Shown: piece by piece, positions 46,648-54,298 of the stretch
Layout of the letters: every line of letters starts with the position of its first letter
Position numbering within the stretch: position 1 is the stretch's first letter
Assembly: GCA_964458185.1 (NCBI GenBank)
Contig: CAYWFG010000011.1
Coordinates: 3,973-67,972, forward strand
Source of the DNA: AB-137-C09 sp964458185
Lineage (GTDB): Bacteria > Pseudomonadota > Zetaproteobacteria > Mariprofundales > Mariprofundaceae
DNA: 64,000 nucleotides
Direction: 5' to 3'
Translations under genes and position numbers: made by a program
Notes under the pieces: model-generated
Databases searched by the model: none
What the model saw: the letters and a program-made list of their open reading frames with translations, nothing else
Told to the model about the DNA's origin: nothing

Positions 46648-47400
46648 TTAGAAAACACCGCCAAGAGACGCTGAAATTTTCCTAATCAAAACAGGCGTAG
46701 CATCAGCCATCTCTAAATTCGTTTGTTTGGCTGTTGCTGCAATGCGGGTACGATGGTTTAAAAAATTGCTCGAATGAACCCGATGTTGCTGATTACGGAT
46801 GCTTCCTGTGCCACCACCAGATCTGCTGTTTCCATTAGTTGTTGTTTGAACACCACCTTCAACATATTCACTGACCTGAACATCAATAATCATACCAAAA
46901 GATTTTACTGAAACCATGGTATCAAAAATTGCGCCGCCAACAGCACCTATAACACCTCCTGCTGCCGCAGCAGCCCAGTTTCCACCAGCAGCACCTCCAG
47001 CTAAAGCACCACCAAAACCACCCGCGACCATCATCTCGGCAGTAGAATCGTCACTCACCATGCTGGCATAAAGTAGATTTGCATCCATACGGTAATGGGC
47101 AGCATTTGGGTCTTGCACCACCTTGTATCCACGACCTTCAACTTTTCCTGCAATGATGGTACGAATCATTGCTGAATCGATATCTTGCTGATCTGAGGTG
47201 TTGCGAATACGAATCCAAACCGTTTGCTTTGCTGGAGATACTGGTTCAAGGAATATCGAATCACTCATTTTTACGCTTGTGGACATATCCTTGTTCTTTA
47301 TTGTAGAGCCTATTTTCCCACAACCCACATTGAATAAGAGGGTGAAGGTTAGTAATAAGGCAAACACCAGTCTCGCCCCTTGATTATATTGTTGATGCAT
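46648..47400 (-). CDS. traT: TraT-like complement resistance lipoprotein
   Basis: The 250-residue product has a lipoprotein signal ending LLFNVGC (Cys near 27) and the TraT family layout: SVKMSDSIFLEPVSPAKQTVWIRIRNTSDQ near 43-75, VEGRGYKVVQDPNAAHYRMDANLL, a central glycine/alanine-rich membrane segment (GGFGGALAGGAAGGNWAAAAAGGVIGA), and the C-terminal HRTRIAATAKQTNLEMADATPVL. Plasmid TraT sits in the outer membrane and gives surface exclusion and serum resistance; chromosomal relatives are of unknown role. AAGGAG lies 7 bases ahead of the ATG. Confidence 0.85.
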   Translation of the reverse strand: MHQQYNQGARLVFALLLTFTLLFNVGCGKIGSTIKNKDMSTSVKMSDSIFLEPVSPAKQTVWIRIRNTSDQQDIDSAMIRTIIAGKVEGRGYKVVQDPNAAHYRMDANLLYASMVSDDSTAEMMVAGGFGGALAGGAAGGNWAAAAAGGVIGAVGGAIFDTMVSVKSFGMIIDVQVSEYVEGGVQTTTNGNSRSGGGTGSIRNQQHRVHSSNFLNHRTRIAATAKQTNLEMADATPVLIRKISASLGGVF

Positions 47401-47516
47401 GATTATTCTCCTTTGTTATTACACGTCGAATTATTCGAGTGCTTTGCTTTGATTGTTATGCAATCAATTTCTGCTGTCTTTCATAAAATATAAATACAAT
47501 AGATAATCTATTGTGA

Positions 47517-49127
47517 TTACCAAGGCCAGTTAGAAATAGTGGGTTTTCTTTTTCTGATTACACCAAAAGCAACACCAGTATTACCGACCCCATTAACTAC
47601 GGTATTTAGCGTAGTTATATTAGCATTTCCTGCTGCATCTACCGTCATAGTAAAAACTTGCCATACATCTCCAAGACCTGCCCAACCAGTGGCTGGTGGA
47701 GTGAAAATACTTAAGACTCCATTTAAGGTTACTTCTACTCTCGTTGGAGAAGTGATAATATTACTGGTGCCTGAAAAATGATGAACTGAATATTGGTAGG
47801 TTCCTGCTTTAACATTACGAATTGTTATAACCTCAGGACCAAAACTTGTAACATCATCTACATCTAAGTTAACATCAGCAGTAGTCGCTGTTGCAGTTGG
47901 TGGATAAGTGATGGCCCCAAAATACACATGAAACCTATTACCAACGGCATCTATTGGCCCTGTTAAGTGGGAGTCTAAGTCAATAGGGTTTTGTCCCCAT
48001 GTGAGTTTAATTTGAAATGTTGAAGAAGATGTAGTATTACTGGCTACTAGACACGCTCCAAGAGGAGTATCAGTCCCAATTAATCCTGAGATGGTACGTA
48101 CCGTATTAGTATTGGAGATTGGGGATGCTTGGTGATTCTCGCCCCATATTAAGACTGTTCCACCAGCCATTACTGGAACTGTAAAATTTCCTGCTGCATC
48201 AGTCGTTGTTTCAGATTTACCAAGGTAACTATTACCTTGAGCCTCAACTTCCACACCACTTAGAGGATTACCATATGAATCTTGAACACACCCTGATATT
48301 GTTGCAGTATTGAATGTTTTGCCTATATTCCAATATGAGAAATGTGAAACAGACCCTACATAGGCGGTACTCGTGCCATTGAGTGCGGCTGTCCCCTGTT
48401 GTATCCATTGATTTGTTGCTACATCAAAAAAGTATAATGGCATTGTAGCAGGGGGGGCTGTAGCTCCTGATGCTACAGGAATGGTGATTGTTGCTGTTTG
48501 TCCTTGAGCAAGGTTTAAAATACTGCTATAACTATCCGTAAAAATTGCAGTTAACGCACCAAAGCTTTGCAAGGGCATTCCACCTGAAGTCATTTGACCA
48601 GGCATGGTTTGAAACCCAACTGTTGGATCGATCGCCCCAATATTTGCTGTGATTTGACCTGTTGCAGCAACACCGTATACATCAACAAGACTATTTCTAG
48701 TTAAATTTACCGATGCACCTCCTCCACTTAATATGTTAGCTGTAGATTGATTAAACGGAGTCGTTGTTACGGCTAAGGCTTGGATGGTAAGCGTATATAC
48801 ACCACCATTAGTAACATTGACATTACGATAGTTGGTTGCATAACCTGTCTTAGAAACATTTATCTGACTACTTCCTGTAGGTACATTATTTAGTGTGGCC
48901 GCTCCCGTTGCTGTAGTCGCGGCACTAACTCCACCCGACTGAATGATTGCGCCTTGAATTGCTGCACCAGTTGCTGAATCTATAACAGTTGCTTGTATCA
49001 CTCCTGTAGAAATAGTTGGTGCAGAAATTGGACTGTTTATTACAGCGTCATTTCCACCACAAGCTGTTAGTGCGATCATCACACCCAAGACACCCAAGTA
49101 CAGAGATAATCGATTTAATAAATTCAT
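47517..49127 (-). CDS. Large surface lipoprotein with carboxypeptidase-regulatory-like and YfaP-like domains
   Basis: The 536-residue protein has a lipoprotein signal (VMIALTACGG, Cys near 23), an N-terminal Ig-like carboxypeptidase regulatory domain (IQATVIDSATGAAIQGAIIQ, residues 43-115), a middle beta region, a second such domain (ATISGCVQDSYGNPLSGVEVEA near 272) and a C-terminal domain resembling DUF2135/YfaP (LTWGQNPIDLDSHLTGP, then VITIRNVKAGTYQYSVHHFSG). It is probably anchored at the outer membrane facing outside. Binding partner unknown. AAAGGA precedes the ATG by 8 bases. Confidence 0.7.
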   Translation of the reverse strand: MNLLNRLSLYLGVLGVMIALTACGGNDAVINSPISAPTISTGVIQATVIDSATGAAIQGAIIQSGGVSAATTATGAATLNNVPTGSSQINVSKTGYATNYRNVNVTNGGVYTLTIQALAVTTTPFNQSTANILSGGGASVNLTRNSLVDVYGVAATGQITANIGAIDPTVGFQTMPGQMTSGGMPLQSFGALTAIFTDSYSSILNLAQGQTATITIPVASGATAPPATMPLYFFDVATNQWIQQGTAALNGTSTAYVGSVSHFSYWNIGKTFNTATISGCVQDSYGNPLSGVEVEAQGNSYLGKSETTTDAAGNFTVPVMAGGTVLIWGENHQASPISNTNTVRTISGLIGTDTPLGACLVASNTTSSSTFQIKLTWGQNPIDLDSHLTGPIDAVGNRFHVYFGAITYPPTATATTADVNLDVDDVTSFGPEVITIRNVKAGTYQYSVHHFSGTSNIITSPTRVEVTLNGVLSIFTPPATGWAGLGDVWQVFTMTVDAAGNANITTLNTVVNGVGNTGVAFGVIRKRKPTISNWPW

Positions 49128-49506
49128 AATTATATCCTTTTCATTTAATAGTTCCGTTTCTTAAACCACTTTCAACTCACCAATGAATCGGAACACTGGG
49201 CGTTCGTTTCCCAGCACGGGAGATTATCAAATCAAAACTAATTTTTTGTAGGCTAGGAAAAGTATAGGGTATAGCGTTTATGCCCCTTTCAGGGGGATTG
49301 TGGACTCTTTTTAGTTATACCCGTGGTATAAATAGCCTTATACGTGTGGCTAGGTAGGTTGCATATAACTGTTGATTTTAAAGCGTATTCTTGAATGCTT
49401 GATTATACTTTCACTGAATACTTTCGGGTAATAAAAGTATAGTGAGCTCTTTCAAAGGGCTATTGCGTTGCTTTTTTCAAGCTATACCTTTTGCCACAAT
49501 AGTTGA
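49128..49506. other. Regulatory intergenic region between lipoprotein and HTH genes
   Basis: This 379-base gap separates two divergent genes. It contains several TATACC/GGTATA motifs (GTATAGGGTATAG near 49,262-49,274, a perfect palindrome at 49,315-49,331, and CTATACC near 49,482) and a small hairpin CCCC-TTTCA-GGGG near 49,283. No gene is seen. Confidence 0.5.
49315..49331. promoter_or_regulatory. Candidate operator palindrome TTATACC-CGT-GGTATAA
   Basis: A perfect 7-base inverted repeat with a 3-base centre lies about 190 bases from each flanking gene. Related half sites occur on both sides of it in the same gap, as expected for a dimeric regulator that may act on either divergent gene. 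The regulator is unknown; the neighbouring HTH membrane protein is one candidate. Confidence 0.4.
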
Positions 49507-49527
49507 ATGATCTGCCAGGAGATTTCT

Positions 49528-50478
49528 ATGCGGCGTATATTGCAGTACGATCAAGTTTCACTGATGTTTTTATTCTGTATTACAGCCATGATTGTGATGA
49601 TGTATATCACGATGCCCGAGCTAGAAACTGAAGGGATGATGCTGTGGGTCGTACGGGTCGCCTACACCACGCTTACATGTATGGTGTTGATGTTTATGCT
49701 GATGCCGAACAAAATAAAATCGTGGCAAAAGCTTACCTTTGTGTTTGCCAGTTCGTTTTTTTTGCTGGCCATGACAGCCTTCTCCTCAGAGATGATCTTT
49801 CACTATGCCCTGCTGTTTCCTATGATGTCCATTTTGATAATCGAAGAAAAACGTACGTGCATTTTCTTGTTGTTTTCTGGTCTGATTGCCTTTATTTCGC
49901 TTTCATTTTTAAACAATCACATTCAGACCTATGATCGACTGCTTGCTACGTCTCTTTTTGTTTTTTATGGTGTGATTGCTTTGCTGTGGAAGCATCAATT
50001 AAAGTCGATTGAAAACAAAGTACTGACGCAGGCGACTACTTTTGAGCAACAGAAGCAGGAATGGGGTGATAAGATTTTAGCTGCGGATAAAGAAAATCAA
50101 CATCGATTAAAAAATGTTGAAGACAAAGCACAGGAACAGGCAGTTTCTTTTGAGCAGCAGCAACAACAGTGGAACAAGAAACTGATAGCAGCCGATAAAG
50201 AGAACCAACGGCTTATGGATATGGTTGATAACGAAACGACAATGCACTGCCGATATCTATTGGGGCTTTTAAATGATGCTGAACGTGCAGATATCAAGCT
50301 TCATGTTAAGCAGGGGATGACCTTAGAAGGCATCGCAGAAGAGGTGCATAGAAGCGTTGCTGCTATAAAAAAACGCAGAAAAAGCGCAGGTATAAAACTT
50401 GAAGCAGAGGGATCCTCAGTAAAAGAGCTGGAAAGCTTGCTCAATCAATGCAGTTATTACCAGATTAATCGTGAATAA
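49528..50478 (+). CDS. Membrane protein with coiled coil and C-terminal helix-turn-helix
   Basis: The 316-residue protein has about five membrane segments in its first 150 residues, then a coiled coil made of two similar units (FEQQKQEWGDKILAADKENQ and FEQQQQQWNKKLIAADKENQ, residues 171-235), then a likely helix-turn-helix (LNDAERADIKLHVKQGMTLEGI followed by AEEVHRSVAAIKKRRKSAGI, residues 247-290) like LuxR or sigma region 4 folds. The start chosen has AGGAGA 6 bases ahead; the ATG 21 bases upstream is less likely. A membrane-tethered regulator is the simplest reading; no known family is recognised. Confidence 0.6.
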   Translation: MRRILQYDQVSLMFLFCITAMIVMMYITMPELETEGMMLWVVRVAYTTLTCMVLMFMLMPNKIKSWQKLTFVFASSFFLLAMTAFSSEMIFHYALLFPMMSILIIEEKRTCIFLLFSGLIAFISLSFLNNHIQTYDRLLATSLFVFYGVIALLWKHQLKSIENKVLTQATTFEQQKQEWGDKILAADKENQHRLKNVEDKAQEQAVSFEQQQQQWNKKLIAADKENQRLMDMVDNETTMHCRYLLGLLNDAERADIKLHVKQGMTLEGIAEEVHRSVAAIKKRRKSAGIKLEAEGSSVKELESLLNQCSYYQINRE

Positions 50479-50502
50479 GGAACGTGCATGAAATAACTTA
50501 GG
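50479..50502. repeat. IS-like inverted end, left copy
   Basis: The 24 bases here match the reverse complement of 59,875-59,898 with one mismatch (core CATGAAATAACTTAGG). They begin directly after the stop of the HTH protein. The two ends face each other across 9.4 kb. No transposase is present on either side, so these may be relics of one insertion sequence or ends of a larger unit. Confidence 0.6.
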
Positions 50503-50644
50503 CAACTTGAACTTGTCTTTTTGCCCGTTTTCGTCGTTGCGCAAACAAGCCCTTGCCCTCTACACACGGCAGCTTGTAGGGTGTCGCTGAATGTAGAAGC
50601 TTGCGATCCACACCCAAATAACTTTGCAAGAAGGTAAATAGATT
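50503..50644. other. Insertion-sequence-like relic without coding capacity
   Basis: Between the inverted end and the nuclease-like gene there are about 140 bases with no frame of note. It holds short internal repeats of AAATAACTT (50,491 and 50,617). From 50,613 on, the sequence belongs to the long direct repeat shared with 59,217-59,870. Confidence 0.4.
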
Positions 50645-51299
50645 ATGACCGATGATGAACTAAAAGAGCTAGTCGCAAGCTTAGCCATATTACAAAAAGA
50701 GACCACAGCTCAAATCAAGGCTCAACAAAAAGAGACCAGTGCTCAACAAAAAGAGACCACGGCTCAACAAAAAGAGACCACGGCTCAAATCAAGACCTTG
50801 CGAATAGCACATGAAGAAATTAATGCTCAACAAAAAGAGACGAGCAGAAAGCTGGATAAAGTAGCCAAGATGATTGGTGGCATAAGCCATAATCAGGGTG
50901 ATGTAGCAGAAGATTTCTTCTATAATAGCTTCGCTAAAGATAATCACTTGGGCGATATTTTCTTTGATGAAATCATTAAGAATATGACGATGCGCAAAGG
51001 AAAAGCAGAGGAAGAGTACGACTTACTGCTAATCAATGGTGATGCCATTATAATCATAGAAGTTAAATATAAGGCACATCAGAGGGATATTGATCAGCTA
51101 GAAAGAAAAACAAGCAATTTTAAAAAGTTCCTCCCCGCTTATCAACACTACAGCGTATACGGAGCAATGGCTTCTTTTCACTTCAATGAAGACGTTAAAA
51201 AGCTCCTACTACAAGAAGGCTATTTTGTGGTAGAGCGAAGCGGTAACCTGATCAGCACAAAAAGCAGCGACCACTTAAAGGTTGCATGAGTTTATCATG
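50613..51299 (+). repeat. Long direct repeat, copy 1 (nuclease-like gene and its leader)
   Basis: This segment starts with CCCAAATAACTTTGCAAGAA and ends with GAGTTTATCATG. It recurs at 59,217-59,870 with near identity outside the heptad-repeat region, where the copies differ by 33 bases overall. The match covers the leader, the ribosome binding site, the whole gene and about 10 bases after it. Confidence 0.9.
50645..51289 (+). CDS. Coiled-coil protein with PD-(D/E)XK nuclease-like domain, copy 1
   Basis: The 214-residue product begins with an acidic helix (MTDDELKELVASLAI), then a coiled coil made of the heptad AQQKET(S/T) repeated several times, then a nuclease-like fold: GDVAEDFFYNSF near 95 and EYDLLLINGDAIIIIEVKYKA near 130-150, in which the spaced Asp, Glu and Lys fit a PD-(D/E)XK core (D...EVK). 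Similar proteins are annotated as DUF3782-type. AAGGTAAATAGATT precedes the ATG. A near-identical copy lies at 59,249. Whether it cuts nucleic acid is unproven. Confidence 0.7.
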   Translation: MTDDELKELVASLAILQKETTAQIKAQQKETSAQQKETTAQQKETTAQIKTLRIAHEEINAQQKETSRKLDKVAKMIGGISHNQGDVAEDFFYNSFAKDNHLGDIFFDEIIKNMTMRKGKAEEEYDLLLINGDAIIIIEVKYKAHQRDIDQLERKTSNFKKFLPAYQHYSVYGAMASFHFNEDVKKLLLQEGYFVVERSGNLISTKSSDHLKVA

Positions 51300-51378
51300 T
51301 GGCAAAAAGTGTTGGCTATTATACTTTTTGCCACTGATGAAGGATGCCATAGATTGATCAACCCTAAATGGAGGGAAA

Positions 51379-51870
51379 ATGAAAATAACTAAACGGACAT
51401 TGATGCTTGCAGCCACTTTAGCATGCCTAATGCCAAGCGCGGTATTTGGCGGAGAAGATTGCGACTGGGTTGTGCAAAAAGGTGGGAGTGCAACCCTCAT
51501 CATAGCAGACACAAGCGATAATAAAAAGCTATATCACTATGCAGCATCCTTTGATAGCGATGATCTTGATTATATATTGCCTGAATTATATGCCAAGAAA
51601 GGGGTGAAACTTAGGGCAACCAAGAAGACGGGTGTTTTTGTCTTGCCTGCGAACCTTGATACAATCGTGCTTGTATGCAGCACGAAAAAATTGAAAGCAT
51701 GGGATAGCCGTCACCTTAGTGTAAATGTAGTTCATCAAGCCAATCATAACGGCAACCTTGAGGTAGAAGCATTGGGAGGTCGTAGGGATATGTCTGACAG
51801 TAAAGATGGAACACCGACAGAAAAGGGTAACGATATTGCCTCCTATTCGGCTGTTATAATCAGGGAATAA
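51379..51870 (+). CDS. Exported protein of unknown function
   Basis: The 163-residue product has a clear signal peptide (MKITKRTLMLAATLACLMPS, likely cleavage after VFG near 24), two cysteines in the mature part that could form a disulphide (EDCDW and LVCST), and a polar C-terminus. GGAGGG lies 4 bases before the ATG. It converges with the FecR-like gene: the two stop codons abut exactly within TAATTA. No family recognised. Confidence 0.6.
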   Translation: MKITKRTLMLAATLACLMPSAVFGGEDCDWVVQKGGSATLIIADTSDNKKLYHYAASFDSDDLDYILPELYAKKGVKLRATKKTGVFVLPANLDTIVLVCSTKKLKAWDSRHLSVNVVHQANHNGNLEVEALGGRRDMSDSKDGTPTEKGNDIASYSAVIIRE

Positions 51871-52758
51871 TTACCTTCCAGAAAGAAGACTTGCACACAA
51901 CACTTTGGCCACATGCTCTTTTTTGGCAGGACAAAGTTGTTGATATGCTTCTCTTTTCCATTGAGGGTGTTCTTGAATCAACCATGCCATGCGCAATGCT
52001 GTCTTCATCTCAGATGATAGCTGGGATGCTTGAAGTTCTGTTTTTAGCTGACACGGCATTTCAGGCGGAGCGACCTTTACGACCTGAAAATTAGAGGTAA
52101 TGGATGCCTTGGCTGAATCTTGAATTTGAACCGTGTAAGAGCCAATGGCATACGCCTGTTTTTTGAGGGTTATTGATCGTTTTTTGCTGTTGCTTTCATC
52201 CATCACTTTTTTGCCCTGAAGCAGTTTTAGTTGATAAGGCGGTTTACCTCCAGCCCACTCAATGGCAAGTTTAAATTCAGATGCATGCAGTGTTCCATGA
52301 TGAAGGAAGAGTTTAGAAAAGGCTAGATCAGCCGTGTTTTTTTTCTTTGATCCTCTGCTCGCCATGGCAACCGTTGCAACATACTTTTGGTGCATGACCG
52401 TGATACTTTTTTTCAGCATATTGAGTAGGTTTTCAGCAATAGATGTTGCTCCTTTGGGTGTTGGAACGGTGTAAGGAGACTCGTCATTATCTAAAATAAT
52501 CGGTTTGCCATCCAACGAAATCGTAAGCTCAATGTCAATAATCAATGGTTCGTCGATATAGATTTTATCGCCAGCATAGATTATGTCCAATAGCTTGAGT
52601 TGCCGTTTGTTGCCAAGGTGTTGAAGCGAGTAGTTGCTTTGGGAACCTACCATCTCTTGCACGTAACCAGCCTGAACAGGGTTCGCATGGACGATCGGGG
52701 TAACGGTGACCGACAACAAAGAGCATAGACCAAAGAAAATAGATGAAGCATAATGCAT
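51871..52758 (-). CDS. Exported FecR-like domain protein
   Basis: The 295-residue protein has a signal peptide (MHYASSIFFGLCSLLSVTVT, cleavage near VHA at 24) and begins its mature part with a FecR-like beta domain (AGYVQEMVGSQSNYSLQHLGNKR followed by QLKLLDIIYAGDKIYID). A basic linker and a second beta domain (ASEFKLAIEWAGGKPPYQLKLLQG, KQAYAIGSYTVQIQDSA) follow. In many proteobacteria such FecR-like genes lie beside CHAT and CHASE2 genes, as here. GGAGGGAAA precedes the chosen ATG; a frame start 13 codons upstream is unlikely. Confidence 0.6.
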   Translation of the reverse strand: MHYASSIFFGLCSLLSVTVTPIVHANPVQAGYVQEMVGSQSNYSLQHLGNKRQLKLLDIIYAGDKIYIDEPLIIDIELTISLDGKPIILDNDESPYTVPTPKGATSIAENLLNMLKKSITVMHQKYVATVAMASRGSKKKNTADLAFSKLFLHHGTLHASEFKLAIEWAGGKPPYQLKLLQGKKVMDESNSKKRSITLKKQAYAIGSYTVQIQDSAKASITSNFQVVKVAPPEMPCQLKTELQASQLSSEMKTALRMAWLIQEHPQWKREAYQQLCPAKKEHVAKVLCASLLSGR

Positions 52759-52855
52759 TGAGTTTCCCTCCGTTAAAAACTTGATACCATCTTCCACGCA
52801 CTATGCGGATTATAATAAACAAGACAACCTTGTGGTTGCTTCTACGGGAGTATCT

Positions 52856-53407
52856 ATGTTTCAAATACCAAGGTCAGGCAAGATAACTGGAAGTCCTTCT
52901 TTCAGTCATACTTGTGATCGTATATTATCCAGAATAACGTCAACAATCATGCTGTTAATCTTATTTTTTTGGCCGCTGTGCGGAGCTCAGGCAGAAGGAA
53001 AGTCTGATGACCCCCGTTTCAACACCTTCGCCAATTTAGCTGGTATTAATCATGAATTTCATTGAAATCCTGTCTATCAAATCGGTAATAAAAATAGCAT
53101 GGGCATTTCCGCCACATAATTTTAATGTGTTCTGCACCTGTTTTCGTGCAAGAAACCAAACCTTTAGGTCATGTACGCTTTGACCAGTTTTGCCCTCACT
53201 GTTGGTGATAAGTGCATAGCTGATGTTGCGGCTAAAATATTGATGCCGCTTTTTTATCATTATTACAGTAAAGGAGAGCCTCCAACGTATGCGCTGCAAA
53301 AGGCTCAACTACAATATATTCAAAAACTACGCAAGCTCAACAACGCCGCGCCACCAAGTCTCTGGGCTCCTTTCTTGTTGCAAGGTACGAATACACAGGC
53401 TATGTGA
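52856..53407 (+). pseudogene. Deleted TPR-CHAT protein: signal-peptide start and CHAT tail only
   Basis: Two frames on the same strand look like the two ends of one gene. The first (52,856-53,065) starts with a basic stretch and an export signal (ITSTIMLLILFFWPLCGAQA) and stops after 69 residues. The second (about 53,195-53,407) reads ADVAAKILMPLFYHYYSKGE then PPTYALQKAQLQYIQKLRKL and PPSLWAPFLLQGTN, which aligns with the C-terminal 60 residues of the intact TPR-CHAT protein at 54.3 kb. The central TPRs and the catalytic His and Cys are missing. About 130 unrelated bases lie between. Confidence 0.7.
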
Positions 53408-53421
53408 GTTGCCTTAGCTCC

Positions 53422-54228
53422 TCAAAGATGACCTGCCAGCCTCAAATAATACTCGCAGCCAAAAACTTCGCCCGAAGTTTTAAAGTAGTATGCAACGCTG
53501 GATGGATAGCGGCTGCGAAAAAATACTTCGGCTGTATTCAGGTTTAATGGTTTTCCTTTCTCAAACGCTGACCAAAATGCAGTCAATATTTCACTCTTAT
53601 TAAATGCTTGGTAACCTGCAAATGCAATAAGCAGGTTCTCTTCTACTTTATCGCCTGTGACCCAATAATGAGGGATAACTGAACCAAATGACTGTGGATA
53701 TTGATTAATGGTTACTTCACCATCATCCTTACTTTCTATGCTTTTGGGTGATATTAGTTTTATTTCATGTGTAGTTTTACTGACTGAAGTGTACATTAGG
53801 TATGTCTGCTTGTGGAAAAAAATATTCCTAAATTTTTGCGTAATAACCCCACCTTTATGCGCAACCAAAGCCCATGTGATCGCAGTATTCAGTGGAATAA
53901 TCATGTGTCCATGCACATCTTTAATCGGGAGAATGCGTAATGCTCCTCCATCCTTCCCACCGTAAGGGCAGTAGAGGTGCAAATCCTTGTAATTATAGAT
54001 TGCCCTGAATGTCTCCGTTTTAGGATCAAGCTGCCACACTTTATTGTGTTTGGCTTTCATCAACGCAATATCACAAGTTAAATAGTAAGCCCAAAGCGGT
54101 AGCGCAAGCAGCACTAGGGTTAATAAGATCCAGCCGTAACGCCGCTGAATCAAAGTTTTCCACTTCTTCAGGTGTCTGCTAATCTGATGAGGTGGTTGTG
54201 AAGTATTGCTTTCATCTGTACCATGCAT
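53422..54228 (-). CDS. Single-span membrane protein of unknown function
   Basis: The 268-residue protein has a basic cytoplasmic N-terminus, one membrane segment at about 33-50 (GWILLTLVLLALPLWAYYL) and a large extracytoplasmic domain with paired cysteines (YLTCD, LYCPYGG, FGCEYY). No family recognised. It is transcribed leftwards just after the degraded CHAT gene and next to the intact TPR-CHAT gene, which suggests it belongs to the same envelope-signalling neighbourhood. Confidence 0.55.
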   Translation of the reverse strand: MHGTDESNTSQPPHQISRHLKKWKTLIQRRYGWILLTLVLLALPLWAYYLTCDIALMKAKHNKVWQLDPKTETFRAIYNYKDLHLYCPYGGKDGGALRILPIKDVHGHMIIPLNTAITWALVAHKGGVITQKFRNIFFHKQTYLMYTSVSKTTHEIKLISPKSIESKDDGEVTINQYPQSFGSVIPHYWVTGDKVEENLLIAFAGYQAFNKSEILTAFWSAFEKGKPLNLNTAEVFFRSRYPSSVAYYFKTSGEVFGCEYYLRLAGHL

Positions 54229-54298
54229 ATTACAACGCTATATGCACAAAGGAAAAAAAGTCAAGTTAAAATACCGATAGTTTTGAAGATTTATGCTG

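Noticed and set aside
53036..53308. Leftward 90-codon frame across the degraded CHAT region
   Set aside because: It covers the junction between the two gene ends, has no ribosome binding site and no recognised similarity. It might mark the inserted unrelated piece but cannot be supported as a gene.
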